Assembly: GCA_964017185.1 (NCBI GenBank)
Contig: OZ024880.1
Coordinates: 35,306,329 to 35,370,328 of the forward strand
DNA length: 64,000 nucleotides
Origin: Rugalucina vietnamica
Taxonomy: Eukaryota; Mollusca; Bivalvia; Lucinida; Lucinidae
Direction: 5' to 3'
The position numbers were made by a program, and so were the translations under genes. Below, piece after piece: positions 55,801 through 64,000 of the stretch. A model generated the notes under the pieces. That model ran no database searches. It had not been told where the DNA came from and worked only from the letters and a program-made list of their open reading frames with translations. Each line of letters opens with the position of its first letter. Position 1 is the first letter of the stretch.

Positions 55801-58800
55801 TAGCGTTGACAAGGCCCCACATAAAAGGTTATTATACAAACTTGAATTTTACGGGATTAGAGGATCTTCACATAAGTGGATCAGCTCGTGGCTCTCTGAG
55901 CGCTCTCAAAAGTGGTATTATATGGCCGAGCCTCAGGTCCAGTCCCAGTTCATTTAGTTTAGAACATTTCTAAATTTACAGTAGTAAAACTGGATCTATT
56001 TTATATTTGTATTCCAGGAAAGGATAGAATACTCCAAGACATTTAAAGGAAAATATTTCAACTTTCTGGGATATTTCTTCTCCATTTACTGTGTATGGAA
56101 AATATTTATAGTAAGTTATAGTTTAATTTTCAAATGAGACTGAGATTTTACCTTCATGTCACAAAACAACATTGCAATATGATAAAATTGTTGAAAAATG
56201 AAATACATGTATAACATGTATACACATAACAAGAACTTTATACATGTACACTACTTGTGTGCAAATCATATTTCCTGTAATTAGCACCTTGTAATGCATT
56301 ACCCAAACACCATACTAAAATACCCTTATGAGGGAGACTTAGGAGTTTTTATGCTTAAAGTGATACTTCTCCATAAAAATCAGAATTACCCAGTGCGCAT
56401 CTACTGTATGTTCACATTGACAGTCACATGAGCCGCCGCATCAGAAAACCAACAGTTTGCATATGCGAAAACAAAGGCGCAGATCAGACGTGCAGTAACT
56501 GCACGGCTGATCAGCGCCTTTTATTTCGCTACACAGATAGTACCATTCCTCAGCTACATGTATCCAAAGTTTCAAGCTTCTAGCGCTCTTCTCTGACAGT
56601 ACAGGCAGGTTTGTGTCCAACCTGGTTGGAAACCCAAATTGTTGGTTTTCTCACGTGACGGCTCAATTTATTTCAGTCAACAGTGAACATAATCTTTGAT
56701 AGAGTTGGCAAGGTGGACCCTGTCACGAGAGGAATTGATATTATTGTTAATTACCTAGGAATACAGTTTGATGTAAGTTAGGTTTTAAGTTAGAGACATA
56801 TAAACCATGACGCCGGAAACCTTTCTTCGAGGTTTCCGACCAGGTCTGGCACAAACTGATCTGTACAGTCACAGAAGAAGGCTGGAAGTTTGAAATTTGG
56901 TATACAAGACCATTACAGGTAGTTGTCAGAGAAATTATACTAGTCGTGTAGCGAAAATAAAGGGGCTGATCATGATCAGCAGTGCAGCTGATCTGCACTT
57001 TTGTTTTCGCATAGGAAAAAATCTTGGATTCCAATGACATGGCTCATATAATTGTAGCGTCAAATATTTAATAAATAATGGACAAAAAAAGTTTACAAAA
57101 AATTTTAATACTTTTTGTACTCGTAAGCCAAAGACTGATGTCTAGTGGCTCCAGCCTGACAATGACTGAAGAATGTTGACTGGGACATTTAGACATAACC
57201 AAACCAAAGAAAACTAGTTTCATATTGATATTAATGCATCAGTTAGTCAGTCTTATAATCTGCTTGGATTATTTTTTAACTGTTCGTCCACTGAAACATA
57301 AAGAATGAAAAATTGTGCTTCTTTATGACTTAAAATCAAACAGTATAAATTGAGCTGCGGCGCAAGAAAACTGGTCTTCAGGTTTTCTGACCAAGTCTGA
57401 CGCAAACCGGCCTGTGCAGCTACTGAAGATGGACTGAAGCTTGAAACTTCGGTTTTATAAAAAGAGGAATTGTACTATCCGTGTAGCGAAAACAAAGGCG
57501 CTGATCAGCTGTGCAGTTACTGCACAGCTGATCTGTGCCTTTGTTTTCGCATAGGCAAAAATCCCGTTTTCTCATGACGTGGCTCAATTATTAAATGTGT
57601 TGTTTTCTAGGGATTCATATTTTGCTGTTCTTATTTTGACAGGTAAAATTCTGGTCCCAACAGGTTTCCTTCTTTTTAATTGGTATCATCATAGTGACAT
57701 CTATTAGAGGTCTACTACTTACTCTAACTAGGGTAAGATAAAACTTCTGTTGCATCTCCTATAGAATCAGGTAAAAATGACCAAAGCTTTGCATTTAACA
57801 GGAGCGTCTCTCTTATGGTAGAAGGTGGTAAAAATCTTCTGTTCTATTCTGCTCCTCTGTACATTGATAGAAAAAATCTTTCGTCAACAGGAACCGGAAT
57901 TGTTATTTTTGACGTCATCGTGACGTTGCAACACGCGCTGCTGCATTATACTAACTGATCAATTAACTTTCCATATAGTTTTACATCGCCATCACGTTTC
58001 AACATGCGCTGCATTCAGTGCATTGTTCTAACTGATAATCTAACTCTCCATAATGATAAGAGAGCTCGAGACTAATCCCCTCCGGTCAAGCCCCATCCCC
58101 CTGGTGTGGTATTGTCAGTTTGACGTTTCACCAGTAAACTGTTCTGATTCTGGAATGGTTGGCTATGGTCACCAGGGTGAGGAAGCTTTCATATGAGCCG
58201 CCTCGTGGGAAAACCAACTATGTGGTTTCCGACCAGGTCCGACACAAACCGGCCTGTACAAGCACAGAAAAGAGCTAGAAGCTTGAAATTTCGGATTTAA
58301 GTAGAAGAGGAATTATACTATCCGAGTGGCGAAAACAAAGGCGCTGATCAGCTTCGCAGTTACCGCGAAGCTGATCTGCGTCTTTGTTTTCGCCTATGCA
58401 GATTGTTGGTTTTCCCAAACGGCGGCTCATATGTAGCTTATTTTAAAATTATATGCGCAATGGGAGTAAAGCGTCGTGACAAAGGTAGTGCCTTATTTCA
58501 TATTAGAAAATCTTCATTGAAAGGAGGAAAGTATTTTTTTTCAATATTTCTCACTAAAATAATATAAATATATGAGCCGCCTCGTGGGAAAACCAACAAT
58601 GTGGTTTTTGACCAGGTCCGACACAAACTGGACTGCACAGTAACAAAAGACAGCTAGAAGCTTGAAATTTCGGATTTAAGTAGAAGAGGAACTGTACTAT
58701 CCGATTAGCGGAAACAAAGGCGCTGATCAGCTTCGCAGTTACTGCGAAGCTGATCTGCGCCTTTGTTTTCGCATATGCAAATTGTTGGTTTTCCCATGAG

Positions 58801-60651
58801 GCAGCTCATATTACAGGTATCTATTAGAATTGCCAAGAATATTTAGAACAAATAACAAAACAAACAAAGAAAAAAAAACAAAAAAAAAACATGGAGGACT
58901 TATGGGTTTTACCTTTTGTGGCAATAAAAACAAGCACTCGATCAGTGGCCTTCGGTAAAAGTAATTTAAGGTAACAAAGAACATATTTGGTGAAATTTCT
59001 ATTCTGTATGTTCTTTGTTTCAGTTTTTCTATGCCATAGCCAGCAGTAAATCTTCCAATGTGATTGTATTATGCTTAGCTCAAATAATGGTAAGTATAAT
59101 GTTTGAATGTTGTCCAAGTAAATCATACACTGAAGTCCTAACACATGACTATGTATGAGGAATTCGACTTTTTATGACATGTTCATGTATATCTTGGAAA
59201 CAATTTTACATATATGAATAAATTCAACCTTTACACATTAAAGTATTCATCTATGCAAGTGGGATGCATTATGTGAAATTTCATCAGCAATAATGAATGT
59301 TGCAAGTTTTTGATGGTTGTTCAATAGTGCCTTCTACTGTCACTCAATGGCTGCAGTGTAATGAAGTATAGTATTCACATTATGTGTGTTTCAGGGTATG
59401 TATTTTGTATCGTCAGTATTATTGATAAGAATGAACATGCCATTAGAATATAGGTAGGTACTTTATTAAAGAATAGTTAAGCTGCAACACGAGAAAACAG
59501 GTCTTCGTGGTTTCCGACCAGGTCCAACATGAACAGTCCTGTGCAGTCACAGAAGCAGGCTAGAAGCTTGAAATTTTGTAACTAAGAAGAGGGAATGTAC
59601 AATTCGTGAATCTAATACAAAGATGCTGATCAGCTGTGCAGTCACTAAACAGCTGATCTGCGATTTTGTTTTTGCCTATGCACGTTGTTGGTTTTCTTGT
59701 GTGATGGCTCCTATTTCATTGCTTATTGCTTTGTTTAATACATATTTACAAGTTTTCAAATGGCTAGAATTTGCCAGTCGGACATTATGTGCTGTACAGC
59801 CTAATTAAAGTAGTTTTTTTCCCAATAACGAGGCATGGTAGCTTAACCAGTAGCATATCCGAGTGGTAATGAAGGAGACCCGCAGTCTATCCACATTTCT
59901 AGCACATTTCTTTCATGAAGGTTAGGTCATGAAATTTTTTGTTCCACCTTTCTTCCCCTCCTGCTGATTCAATAAGGGCATTTGTCAGTTAGTGGTGAAT
60001 GAATTCTGCAGTAAGTACTGGTAACCTGCCTCTTGGAGAACATTGTGGATAGGATAACTGACTGTCCCAACATGTCCTAAGCTGTTGACTATGGGTGTTA
60101 AGGACCAACTCAAACATGATTTTGCATCTTGTAATTATTGCACACACAGGGCCCCTCTGAAATAATTTTGCCATGATCCATCAGGTGATCATAAACATCT
60201 CTTCCTGTAGAATTGATGAAAATCAATCTGGTCAAAACTAATTTATTGTTATGTGTCAACATGTCTGCTGTCTAACGATTGCTTAATTCTGCATAGTGTC
60301 TGAATTATTGTACTACTTAATATTTTCGATTTACAAAACTGCTATAAGGGGTTGACTCATAAGCCTGTGGTTTAGAATAGCAAGTTCCTGTCTTGTAGGT
60401 TCTGGGTTCACAATCTGCCAGATGCATGGATCTTTTTACAACTATGCATTTATTATAAGCTGCTCCACCATATATTCTCCATATTATCTGTCATTGATTA
60501 ATATTTCAGATCAATAATAACAGAGGTACTGGGAGACTTACAGTTTAACTTCTATCACCGGTGGTTTGATGTCATATTTCTAGTCAGTGCTTTGTCAAGT
60601 ATAGGATTTCTATATATAGCTCATAAACAGGCTCCAGGAAATTACCAGTGA
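48438..60651 (+). CDS. GPR89: Golgi pH regulator (GPR89/GPHR family), complete 14-exon gene model
   Basis: The protein is a multi-pass membrane anion channel that counter-balances proton pumping to acidify the Golgi in animals; the plant relatives GTG1/GTG2 have also been proposed as abscisic-acid receptors. The 14 exons listed separately join to 1,365 nt (454 aa plus stop), against 455 aa in human. Every junction is a GT/AG pair with matching phase. Hydrophobic segments lie at about residues 5-25, 35-60, 72-100, 110-130, 145-170 and four more between 285 and 445. The loop [13 protein letters not shown], the helix [13 protein letters not shown], the block [20 protein letters not shown] and the C-terminal [19 protein letters not shown] are signatures of the family. 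The start MSFLVDS matches the vertebrate MSFLIDS. Nothing suggests loss of function. Confidence 0.96.
48516..48538. repeat. Poly(A) tract in GPR89 intron 1
   Basis: About 22 consecutive A bases. Confidence 0.9.
48746..48936 (-). mobile_element. tRNA-derived SINE, minus strand, with poly(A) tail
   Basis: Minus strand: A-box TGGCGCAGGGGTAGAG, B-box GGTTCAATC, body, then a tail seen here as a T run of about 29 bases. A different head from the GGGACGTTAAAC SINEs. Confidence 0.72.
49155..49386 (-). mobile_element. MITE-T copy, TA target duplication
   Basis: TA|TGAGCGCATTATGAGAAAAC ... GCAGCTCA|TA, hairpin partly diverged. Confidence 0.88.
49644..49807 (+). CDS. GPR89: GPR89 exon 2
   Basis: Encodes residues 15-69: [20 protein letters not shown], then [20 protein letters not shown] (first and second membrane segments). 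Acceptor CTTTACAG, donor GTTTGT, phase 2 out. A MITE-T starts 10 bases past the donor. Confidence 0.95.
49818..50044 (-). mobile_element. MITE-T copy with expanded poly(A), 10 bases from GPR89 exon 2 donor
   Basis: Tip TGAACCACATCATGA, then ~40 A bases where other copies have GAAAACC, then the central part; breaks off inside the hairpin. Confidence 0.75.
50119..50354 (-). mobile_element. MITE-T copy
   Basis: TGAGCCATGACGCGAGAAAA tip and CAGCTGTGCAGTTAATGCAC core; right tip decayed. Confidence 0.83.
50563..51893. mobile_element. MULE-like non-autonomous element with ~75-bp inverted repeats
   Basis: Ends TGGCTAACAAACCTTTAAAT... and the inverse stay paired for about 75 bases (including GCGTAACCGCCGGTTAAGAA and TTCCGGTTCCGCAT). 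A 9-base flank TAATAAACA / TGATAAACA matches 8 of 9. Long ends plus a 9-base duplication suggest the Mutator group. The 1.2-kb interior has no recognisable gene. Confidence 0.8.
52131..52366 (-). mobile_element. MITE-T copy, TA target duplication
   Basis: Full copy; core CAGCTTCGCAGTTACTGCGA is a perfect palindrome. Confidence 0.92.
52473..52579 (+). CDS. GPR89: GPR89 exon 3
   Basis: Encodes [20 protein letters not shown], then [16 protein letters not shown] (third membrane segment), matching [36 protein letters not shown]. Acceptor TATTTCAG, donor GTGAGT, phase 1 out. Confidence 0.95.
53098..53208 (+). CDS. GPR89: GPR89 exon 4
   Basis: Encodes [20 protein letters not shown], then [18 protein letters not shown], the signature loop of the family. 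Acceptor TTTTTCAG, donor GTAAGC. A MITE-T begins 9 bases beyond the donor, the closest MITE to a splice site in the window. Confidence 0.95.
53218..53453 (+). mobile_element. MITE-T copy, 9 bases from GPR89 exon 4 donor
   Basis: Full copy with TT flanks; core TTCGCAGTAACTGCGAA. Confidence 0.9.
53819..53939 (+). CDS. GPR89: GPR89 exon 5
   Basis: Encodes [20 protein letters not shown], then [20 protein letters not shown], matching [39 protein letters not shown]. Acceptor TTTTCCAG, donor GTGAGA, phase 2 out. A deleted MITE-T starts 15 bases past the donor. Confidence 0.95.
53955..54119 (+). mobile_element. MITE-T copy, internally deleted, 15 bases from GPR89 exon 5 donor
   Basis: TGAGCCGCATTATGAGAAAA joined directly to CAGATCAGCACATTTG; one hairpin arm is gone. 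Confidence 0.8.
54491..54571 (+). CDS. GPR89: GPR89 exon 6
   Basis: Encodes [20 protein letters not shown] and IVMKKK, the start of the large cytosolic loop (NVTDTDILALERRLLQTMDMIISKKK). Acceptor TTTGATCAG, donor GTTTGC, phase 2 out. Confidence 0.92.
54909..55012 (+). CDS. GPR89: GPR89 exon 7
   Basis: Encodes [20 protein letters not shown], then [14 protein letters not shown], matching the SGFWGMIKSV...SGSEN loop. Acceptor TTTGTAG; donor GTATCC, weaker than its neighbours. Phase 1 out, supported by the following exon. Confidence 0.88.
55099..55170. repeat. Palindromic foldback repeat, copy 2 (GPR89 intron 7)
   Basis: About 70-base hairpin: GGCAAACAGAATAGC at the left pairs with GCTATTCTGTTTGC at the right, and ACGCCGC with GCGGCCT near a four-base loop. 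Same family as the repeat at the left edge of the window. Confidence 0.8.
55313..55401 (+). CDS. GPR89: GPR89 exon 8
   Basis: Encodes [20 protein letters not shown], then EVVDLHSQQ ([25 protein letters not shown] in human). Only the acceptor GACTAAG restores the Asn at the junction and keeps the frame; it has a poor pyrimidine tract. Donor GTATAC, phase 0 out. Confidence 0.88.
55427..55609 (+). mobile_element. MITE-T copy, 25 bases from GPR89 exon 8 donor
   Basis: Hairpin intact (TTCGCGGTAACTGCGAA); the unique part lacks the GACCTGGTC segment. Confidence 0.85.
55674..55983. mobile_element. AT-rich MITE (TACTGTAAATTC family) copy 4
   Basis: Ends TACTGAAAATTCGGAAATTTT / TTTCTAAATTTACAGTA. The interior carries unrelated sequence of about 150 bases. 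Confidence 0.65.
56018..56110 (+). CDS. GPR89: GPR89 exon 9
   Basis: Encodes [20 protein letters not shown], then [11 protein letters not shown], nearly identical to the human block. Acceptor TATTCCAG, donor GTAAGT, phase 0 at both ends. Confidence 0.96.
56429..56665 (+). mobile_element. MITE-T copy, 11 bases from GPR89 exon 10 acceptor
   Basis: Full copy; core CGTGCAGTAACTGCACGG. Its right tip supplies the sequence just upstream of the pyrimidine tract. Confidence 0.88.
56677..56772 (+). CDS. GPR89: GPR89 exon 10
   Basis: Encodes [20 protein letters not shown], then [12 protein letters not shown]. Acceptor TTATTTCAG, donor GTAAGT. A full MITE-T ends 11 bases upstream of the exon, so the branch-point zone of this intron lies in transposon sequence. 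Confidence 0.95.
56801..57046 (-). mobile_element. MITE-T copy downstream of GPR89 exon 10
   Basis: Diverged left tip, CAGGTCTGGCACAAACTG, degenerate hairpin, right tip TGGCTCA. With the preceding copy it brackets exon 10. Confidence 0.8.
57110..57205 (+). mobile_element. SINE tail fragment
   Basis: GACTGAAGAATGTTGACTGG followed by GACATTTAGACATAACCAAA resembles the shared SINE 3-prime end. Confidence 0.5.
57351..57586 (-). mobile_element. MITE-T copy, AT target duplication
   Basis: Full copy; core CAGCTGTGCAGTTACTGCAC is a perfect palindrome; 56 bases upstream of GPR89 exon 11. Confidence 0.9.
57643..57732 (+). CDS. GPR89: GPR89 exon 11
   Basis: Encodes [20 protein letters not shown], then [10 protein letters not shown] (membrane segment). 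Acceptor TTTTGACAG, donor GTAAGA, phase 0 at both ends. Confidence 0.95.
58194..58429 (-). mobile_element. MITE-T copy, TA target duplication
   Basis: Full, well-preserved copy with the TCGCAGTTACCGCGA core. Confidence 0.92.
58573..58808 (-). mobile_element. MITE-T copy, TA target duplication
   Basis: Full copy about 140 bases after the preceding one, same orientation, so the pair is a near-tandem. Confidence 0.92.
59024..59089 (+). CDS. GPR89: GPR89 exon 12
   Basis: Encodes [20 protein letters not shown] and IM, matching [22 protein letters not shown]. Acceptor TTTGTTTCAG, donor GTAAGT. Confidence 0.95.
59395..59453 (+). CDS. GPR89: GPR89 exon 13
   Basis: Encodes [19 protein letters not shown], one residue different from human (MSMPLEY). 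Acceptor GTGTTTCAG, donor GTAGGT, phase 2 out. A MITE-T begins 25 bases downstream. Confidence 0.95.
59479..59710 (-). mobile_element. MITE-T copy, 25 bases from GPR89 exon 13 donor
   Basis: CAGGTCCAACATGAACAG and CAGCTGTGCAGTCACTAAACA identify it; both tips are diverged. Confidence 0.8.
60510..60651 (+). CDS. GPR89: GPR89 exon 14 and stop
   Basis: Encodes [20 protein letters not shown], then [20 protein letters not shown] and APGNYQ-stop. Acceptor ATATTTCAG. The human tail is APEKQMAP-stop, so the protein ends where expected. Confidence 0.96.
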
Positions 60652-60966
60652 AAACAGAGATACACACTGGTTATGCAGAAACAACCAATGCAGCTGAGAA
60701 TAACAACCACAGATGAAATAGATAAGCGAAAGTAAGGAACAAATTATCTGTTTGGGAACAACTTGTCACAGATCATTTTGATCAGTGGTGAGTTGTTCCC
60801 AGATAGGTATTTGCATCATACTGCCTCATATTGGTTTCATCTGCGTTTGTTGTTCTCATTTGTGTTGGTTGTCTCAGGATAGCAGGTGTGGGCTAGAGGA
60901 TCTCAATAGCTCCAAGCAACAAACTGTGTAGCTGCAAGGGCAGCAGTAGTCTGTGAATAAAAACAA
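60652..60966 (+). other. GPR89 3-prime flank / probable 3-prime UTR
   Basis: Contains an inverted pair around GGGAACAACTTG / AGTTGTTCCCAG and no further coding signal. No convincing poly(A) signal was found before the next element; an AATAAA appears only near 61.36 kb, inside it. Confidence 0.4.
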
Positions 60967-61728
60967 AAGTCCAATTCGCATGCGCAAAAAATACACTCGT
61001 GTAAATATACTCCGGTGTGCAAATCAATCTGTGAGTAAATTTAAATTGCGTTCGCATGGGTTTTATCACCAGGAGTATTTTTGTATGTAAATTTATCATT
61101 TCTGGTTTAAAACCTGTTCATTTAAGTTTTCTGTACTTGCAAAACAAGAAGAGGCTGCTTCAAGGTGTTCTTGTAGACTTTGGCAGCAGAGGAGAATCAT
61201 GTTATGGTCAGGCATAACCTTAGCAGTTATACTGTTCCCTATCATCATCCTTTCACAAGGAATTACTGTTGAAATGCCCCAAGAATCTCACCAAGAATGA
61301 TGAAGAAATGGTGTGGCTGTTTGCACTCCATATGATCTAAAATATGATGAATGGTAATAAACTCTTATTTAGCAACGATGTCCACAGTTTCAGCAACTGT
61401 CATATAATCAGTTATGAACAAAAAATGTGAATCAGTTATGAACAAAAAATGTGAAAATTTGCTATCTAAAAGCAGAATATTGACTTGAAATAAAAATACT
61501 CATGGGTAAATTTTACTTTGCGTTCACATGGAACAAAATAGTTAATTTACACGTGTGTATTTGTAACAATAAAATTTGCATCTAGTCAGACCCAGGAGTA
61601 ATTTTACCCATATGTAAATATACTCCGGTGTGTATTTGCGTTCGCATGCGCCATTTGCTTACCCCGAGTAAAATTTGCACACCGGAGTATATTTACACGT
61701 GTATTTTTGTCGCATGCGAATTGGACTT
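60967..61728. mobile_element. Element with ~55-bp inverted repeats (AAGTCCAATTCGCATGCG)
   Basis: Left AAGTCCAATTCGCATGCGCA ... ACTCCGGTGTGCAAAT is mirrored by ATTTGCACACCGGAGTAT ... GCGAATTGGACTT. GCGTTCGCATG recurs in both halves as further inverted pairs. No coding capacity. Confidence 0.8.
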
Positions 61729-62852
61729 AAGATTTTGAACAGCTTTGAGCTTTAAACAACAGCTGTCTCAAGTCTAGTGGCAATATTAGGAGACATGAGA
61801 ATGTGTCTAAGAGCTTTACGACCAAGTCAAGCACTAAACCTTTGTTGTACATGCACAAGAGATGATTGAACTACATTACAATTCAACCTCATGATACCGC
61901 TATCTTTGGGGTCAATAGAATCACTGTATTACAAATGAAATCGTGTTATAATGGGGTTTCTAACCATAAAAAGCAAAATAATCAATTTGGGAGCCATGAC
62001 ATTTCTGTGTTATATTGAAAATTACATACTGGTGATGTTATAATGAGATTGTTATGTATGACAGTTACTTGTTGAAAGATGTGCATTCAGTACTGGTAAA
62101 CTTCCCAAGGGAGTATGCCCAGGAAAGTATGATGTTATACATATGATGTTTACTTGTTGTCCTTAGCAATTATTTACTTTTAGTGTCCCAGATATTGGAC
62201 ATAAACAGGTTGTTTACTTCAGAATTTTCTAGAAATTTCAAATTGTTCTTTGACGGAAAAATCTGGAAGAACCAAAGATGTAGAATCTTCTAGAAAAATC
62301 TTTTTTATGTCAAAAGAATATTGTGGAATTTTCTGGAAGGATAATGGCCTCTCTACAATATTCCAGAACATTGAATTTTGGTAAACAACTTGTTATTTTT
62401 AGTATATGATATCATAGAATTTGCTGGAAGAATCCTGAATGTTCCTCAGTGCTATATAAGGGCTACAAATTTTCATAAGGACAATCTTTGGGTACTGTTA
62501 CTATTAAGAAGTCAAAATCTATCTTACTGGAATTTAAACTTATTCTTGGATTACTTTGTGATATTCAATTCTGGATTGGGACATAGTGCTATTTTGAAAC
62601 AAACTTTAATTCTTGGGATCAGAAACTGATACAGACTTGTGTTAAAAAATTCTGAGGGACATTCAGACATACTTTAAGGGAATTAACATCTTGAAAGGTA
62701 TTGTACATTCATTTTTGTTTGATTGTATATATGCTTTTGATTGTTTCACATGTAATTACTGGTTAAATCACTTCTAAATAGATTTGTTAAATTTTAAACA
62801 AAGCTTGTTGCTGGCTAACCAACTTGTTGGTTTCCTTAATCTTCTAGTTACG
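61729..62852. other. Gene-free stretch with TTCTAGAA-type motifs
   Basis: No gene recognised; an 83-codon open frame at 62378 has no family signature. TTCTAGAA/TTCTGGAA motifs cluster between 62.2 and 62.5 kb. Confidence 0.5.
62222..62239. promoter_or_regulatory. Heat-shock-element-like array
   Basis: Reads GAA-TT-TTC-TA-GAA-AT-TTC: four alternating 5-base units, matching the HSF consensus exactly. Further single TTCTAGAA sites follow within 100 bases. No downstream gene is visible, so the role is unknown and chance is possible. Confidence 0.35.
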
Positions 62853-63090
62853 CCTGGCACGTAACAAGATAGAAGAAAACCTGTCTCCTTTCTAATCAGG
62901 TCTGACACAAAAAGGCGTGAACAGTCACAGAAGTATGCTGAAAGCTTAGAATTTCAAACTACGAAGAAGAGACATTGTACTATTTGTTTAGTGAAAACAA
63001 AGGTACTTATCAGCTGTGCAGTCACTGCACAGCTGATCTGCATCTTTGTTTTCTTATTTGTTAAAAACAGGTTCTCTCATTAATAAAGGC
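62853..63090 (-). mobile_element. MITE-T copy, old
   Basis: Hairpin (CAGCTGTGCAGTCACTGCAC core) intact, but tips and the unique part carry many changes. Confidence 0.75.
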
Positions 63091-63269
63091 TAAAAAATGT
63101 TTAATTAGCATGGTATAATGTAGCATATTAGAAGACATGGCTGTGCTGAACGTTGAGTGCACGAATCATGTAGCAGCTCAGCTGGTATGTATCTTTGTTT
63201 TTGCTTATGGAAAAATTATGTTTGTTATGGTATAGCTGATATGAACATGTACAAATGTGGGTTTTAAGG

Positions 63270-63402
63270 ATCTAACGAGTACCCACAATCTATGTTTTGG
63301 AGCAAAAATAAGTAAAATATGTCTTCCCCTGCATACCCCAGTTTTGCTATATAAAAGTGGGGTACAAGAGGGTAAACATTTCACGGACTTGTTTTCCTGA
63401 TG
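63270..63402 (-). mobile_element. P element, partial, uninterrupted
   Basis: GTACCCACAATCTATG, GGAGCAAAAATAAGTAAAAT and the TACCCC half with GTTTTCCTGATG. It gives a second example of the empty HINE-A target. Confidence 0.7.
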
Positions 63403-64000
63403 ACTGTGTCAGAAACTGTTGTGTAGCAATCAGCCATGGACAGGTCATAAAAAAGTAGCAGCATAGGTACAAGTTGGGCATTACTGAAACATTCCCTAAC
63501 AATGCATATTCTGTTTTATTATCATGGTTGACTAAATGGGATTCACATTTTGTAATAACATAAAATGCTCACTTCATATGTGCAAAGGAGGTATTAAAAT
63601 GGTGCAATTTTAGACTTTTTGTTTATTACCTGCCCCACCTCTACCATGCAAAACATTTCATGAAGTTTTTTTCCATGGCCGGATTAAAAAGGTAAGCATT
63701 AATTGGACTGAAAAGGATTGCAGCAAACAGAATCCAGTATAAAACAGTGCATGGCTTGGAATAGATGGTTGCTACATATGGTGCATTACTGTATTGAAAT
63801 CAGTAATCTGTGAATTTATGTCTACAAACTGATCAATTGCACATTGACTGCTCCATTGCAATAAAATCGAAATTACATGTATCTAATATCCCTCAAATTG
63901 ATTTTCTAAGTACACATAAATGTGTGTATTGTATGTACAGTTTTTGTCCTAAGTCCGGTCTAAAGACTAGGTCCTTTGGACGAAACACATTTGGCACATA
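63403..64000. other. Gene-free right edge
   Basis: AT-rich sequence; no gene, RNA or further repeat of the families above was recognised. Confidence 0.5.

Noticed and set aside
48479-60509. MITE-T as an introner that created the GPR89 introns
   Set aside because: Intron number and positions match the human gene, so the introns are far older than the elements.
62378-62629. 83-codon hydrophobic open frame on the plus strand
   Set aside because: No homology recognised, AT-rich composition, and no splice or promoter context.

Overview
The window is animal nuclear DNA. It holds two large intron-rich genes whose introns are full of transposon debris. The repeats point to a lophotrochozoan, most likely a bivalve mollusc: pearl/Helentron-like elements with ~160-bp tandem cores and ACGG microsatellites, tRNA-SINEs with a GGGACGTTAAAC tail, and very many short MITEs. 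The species cannot be named from the sequence alone.

Gene 1 is on the minus strand, from an ATG at 43542 to a stop at 3471. It is a USP25/USP28-type deubiquitinase. I could place 22 coding exons with consensus splice sites and matching phases; they join to 1,098 codons plus stop. The protein has an N-terminal UBA-like segment, a VIDLT SUMO-interaction motif, two UIM-like helices, a split USP catalytic core (Cys box in exon 5, His box in exon 15) and the USP25/28-type C-terminal helical region. Decayed or partial copies of four of its exons (7, 15, 19 and 21) lie in introns next to the parent exon.

Gene 2 is on the plus strand, 48438 to 60651. It is the Golgi pH regulator GPR89/GPHR. Fourteen exons join to 454 codons plus stop, close to the human protein (455 aa) and exon count. 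The two genes are divergent, with about 4.9 kb between their start codons. They share no evident function; the arrangement only implies facing promoters.

Most of the rest is repeats. (i) A ~235-bp MITE (here MITE-T, tips TGAGCCGCC, two-base A/T target duplications, a ~65-bp internal hairpin) occurs about 45 times in both orientations and often ends 9-35 bp from a splice site. (ii) Four Helentron/HINE-like families have tandem 150-190-bp monomers, a short simple repeat and a terminal hairpin with a CTTCG apex. (iii) A palindrome-bearing element (P) has been invaded twice at the same point by the same HINE family. (iv) There are hAT-, mariner-, MULE- and piggyBac-like non-autonomous elements, a LINE endonuclease fragment, SINEs, foldbacks and microsatellites. 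Several are nested, the clearest being three deep at 9166-12869.

The far left (1-3470) and far right (60652-64000) are gene-free apart from repeats and the GPR89 3-prime flank.
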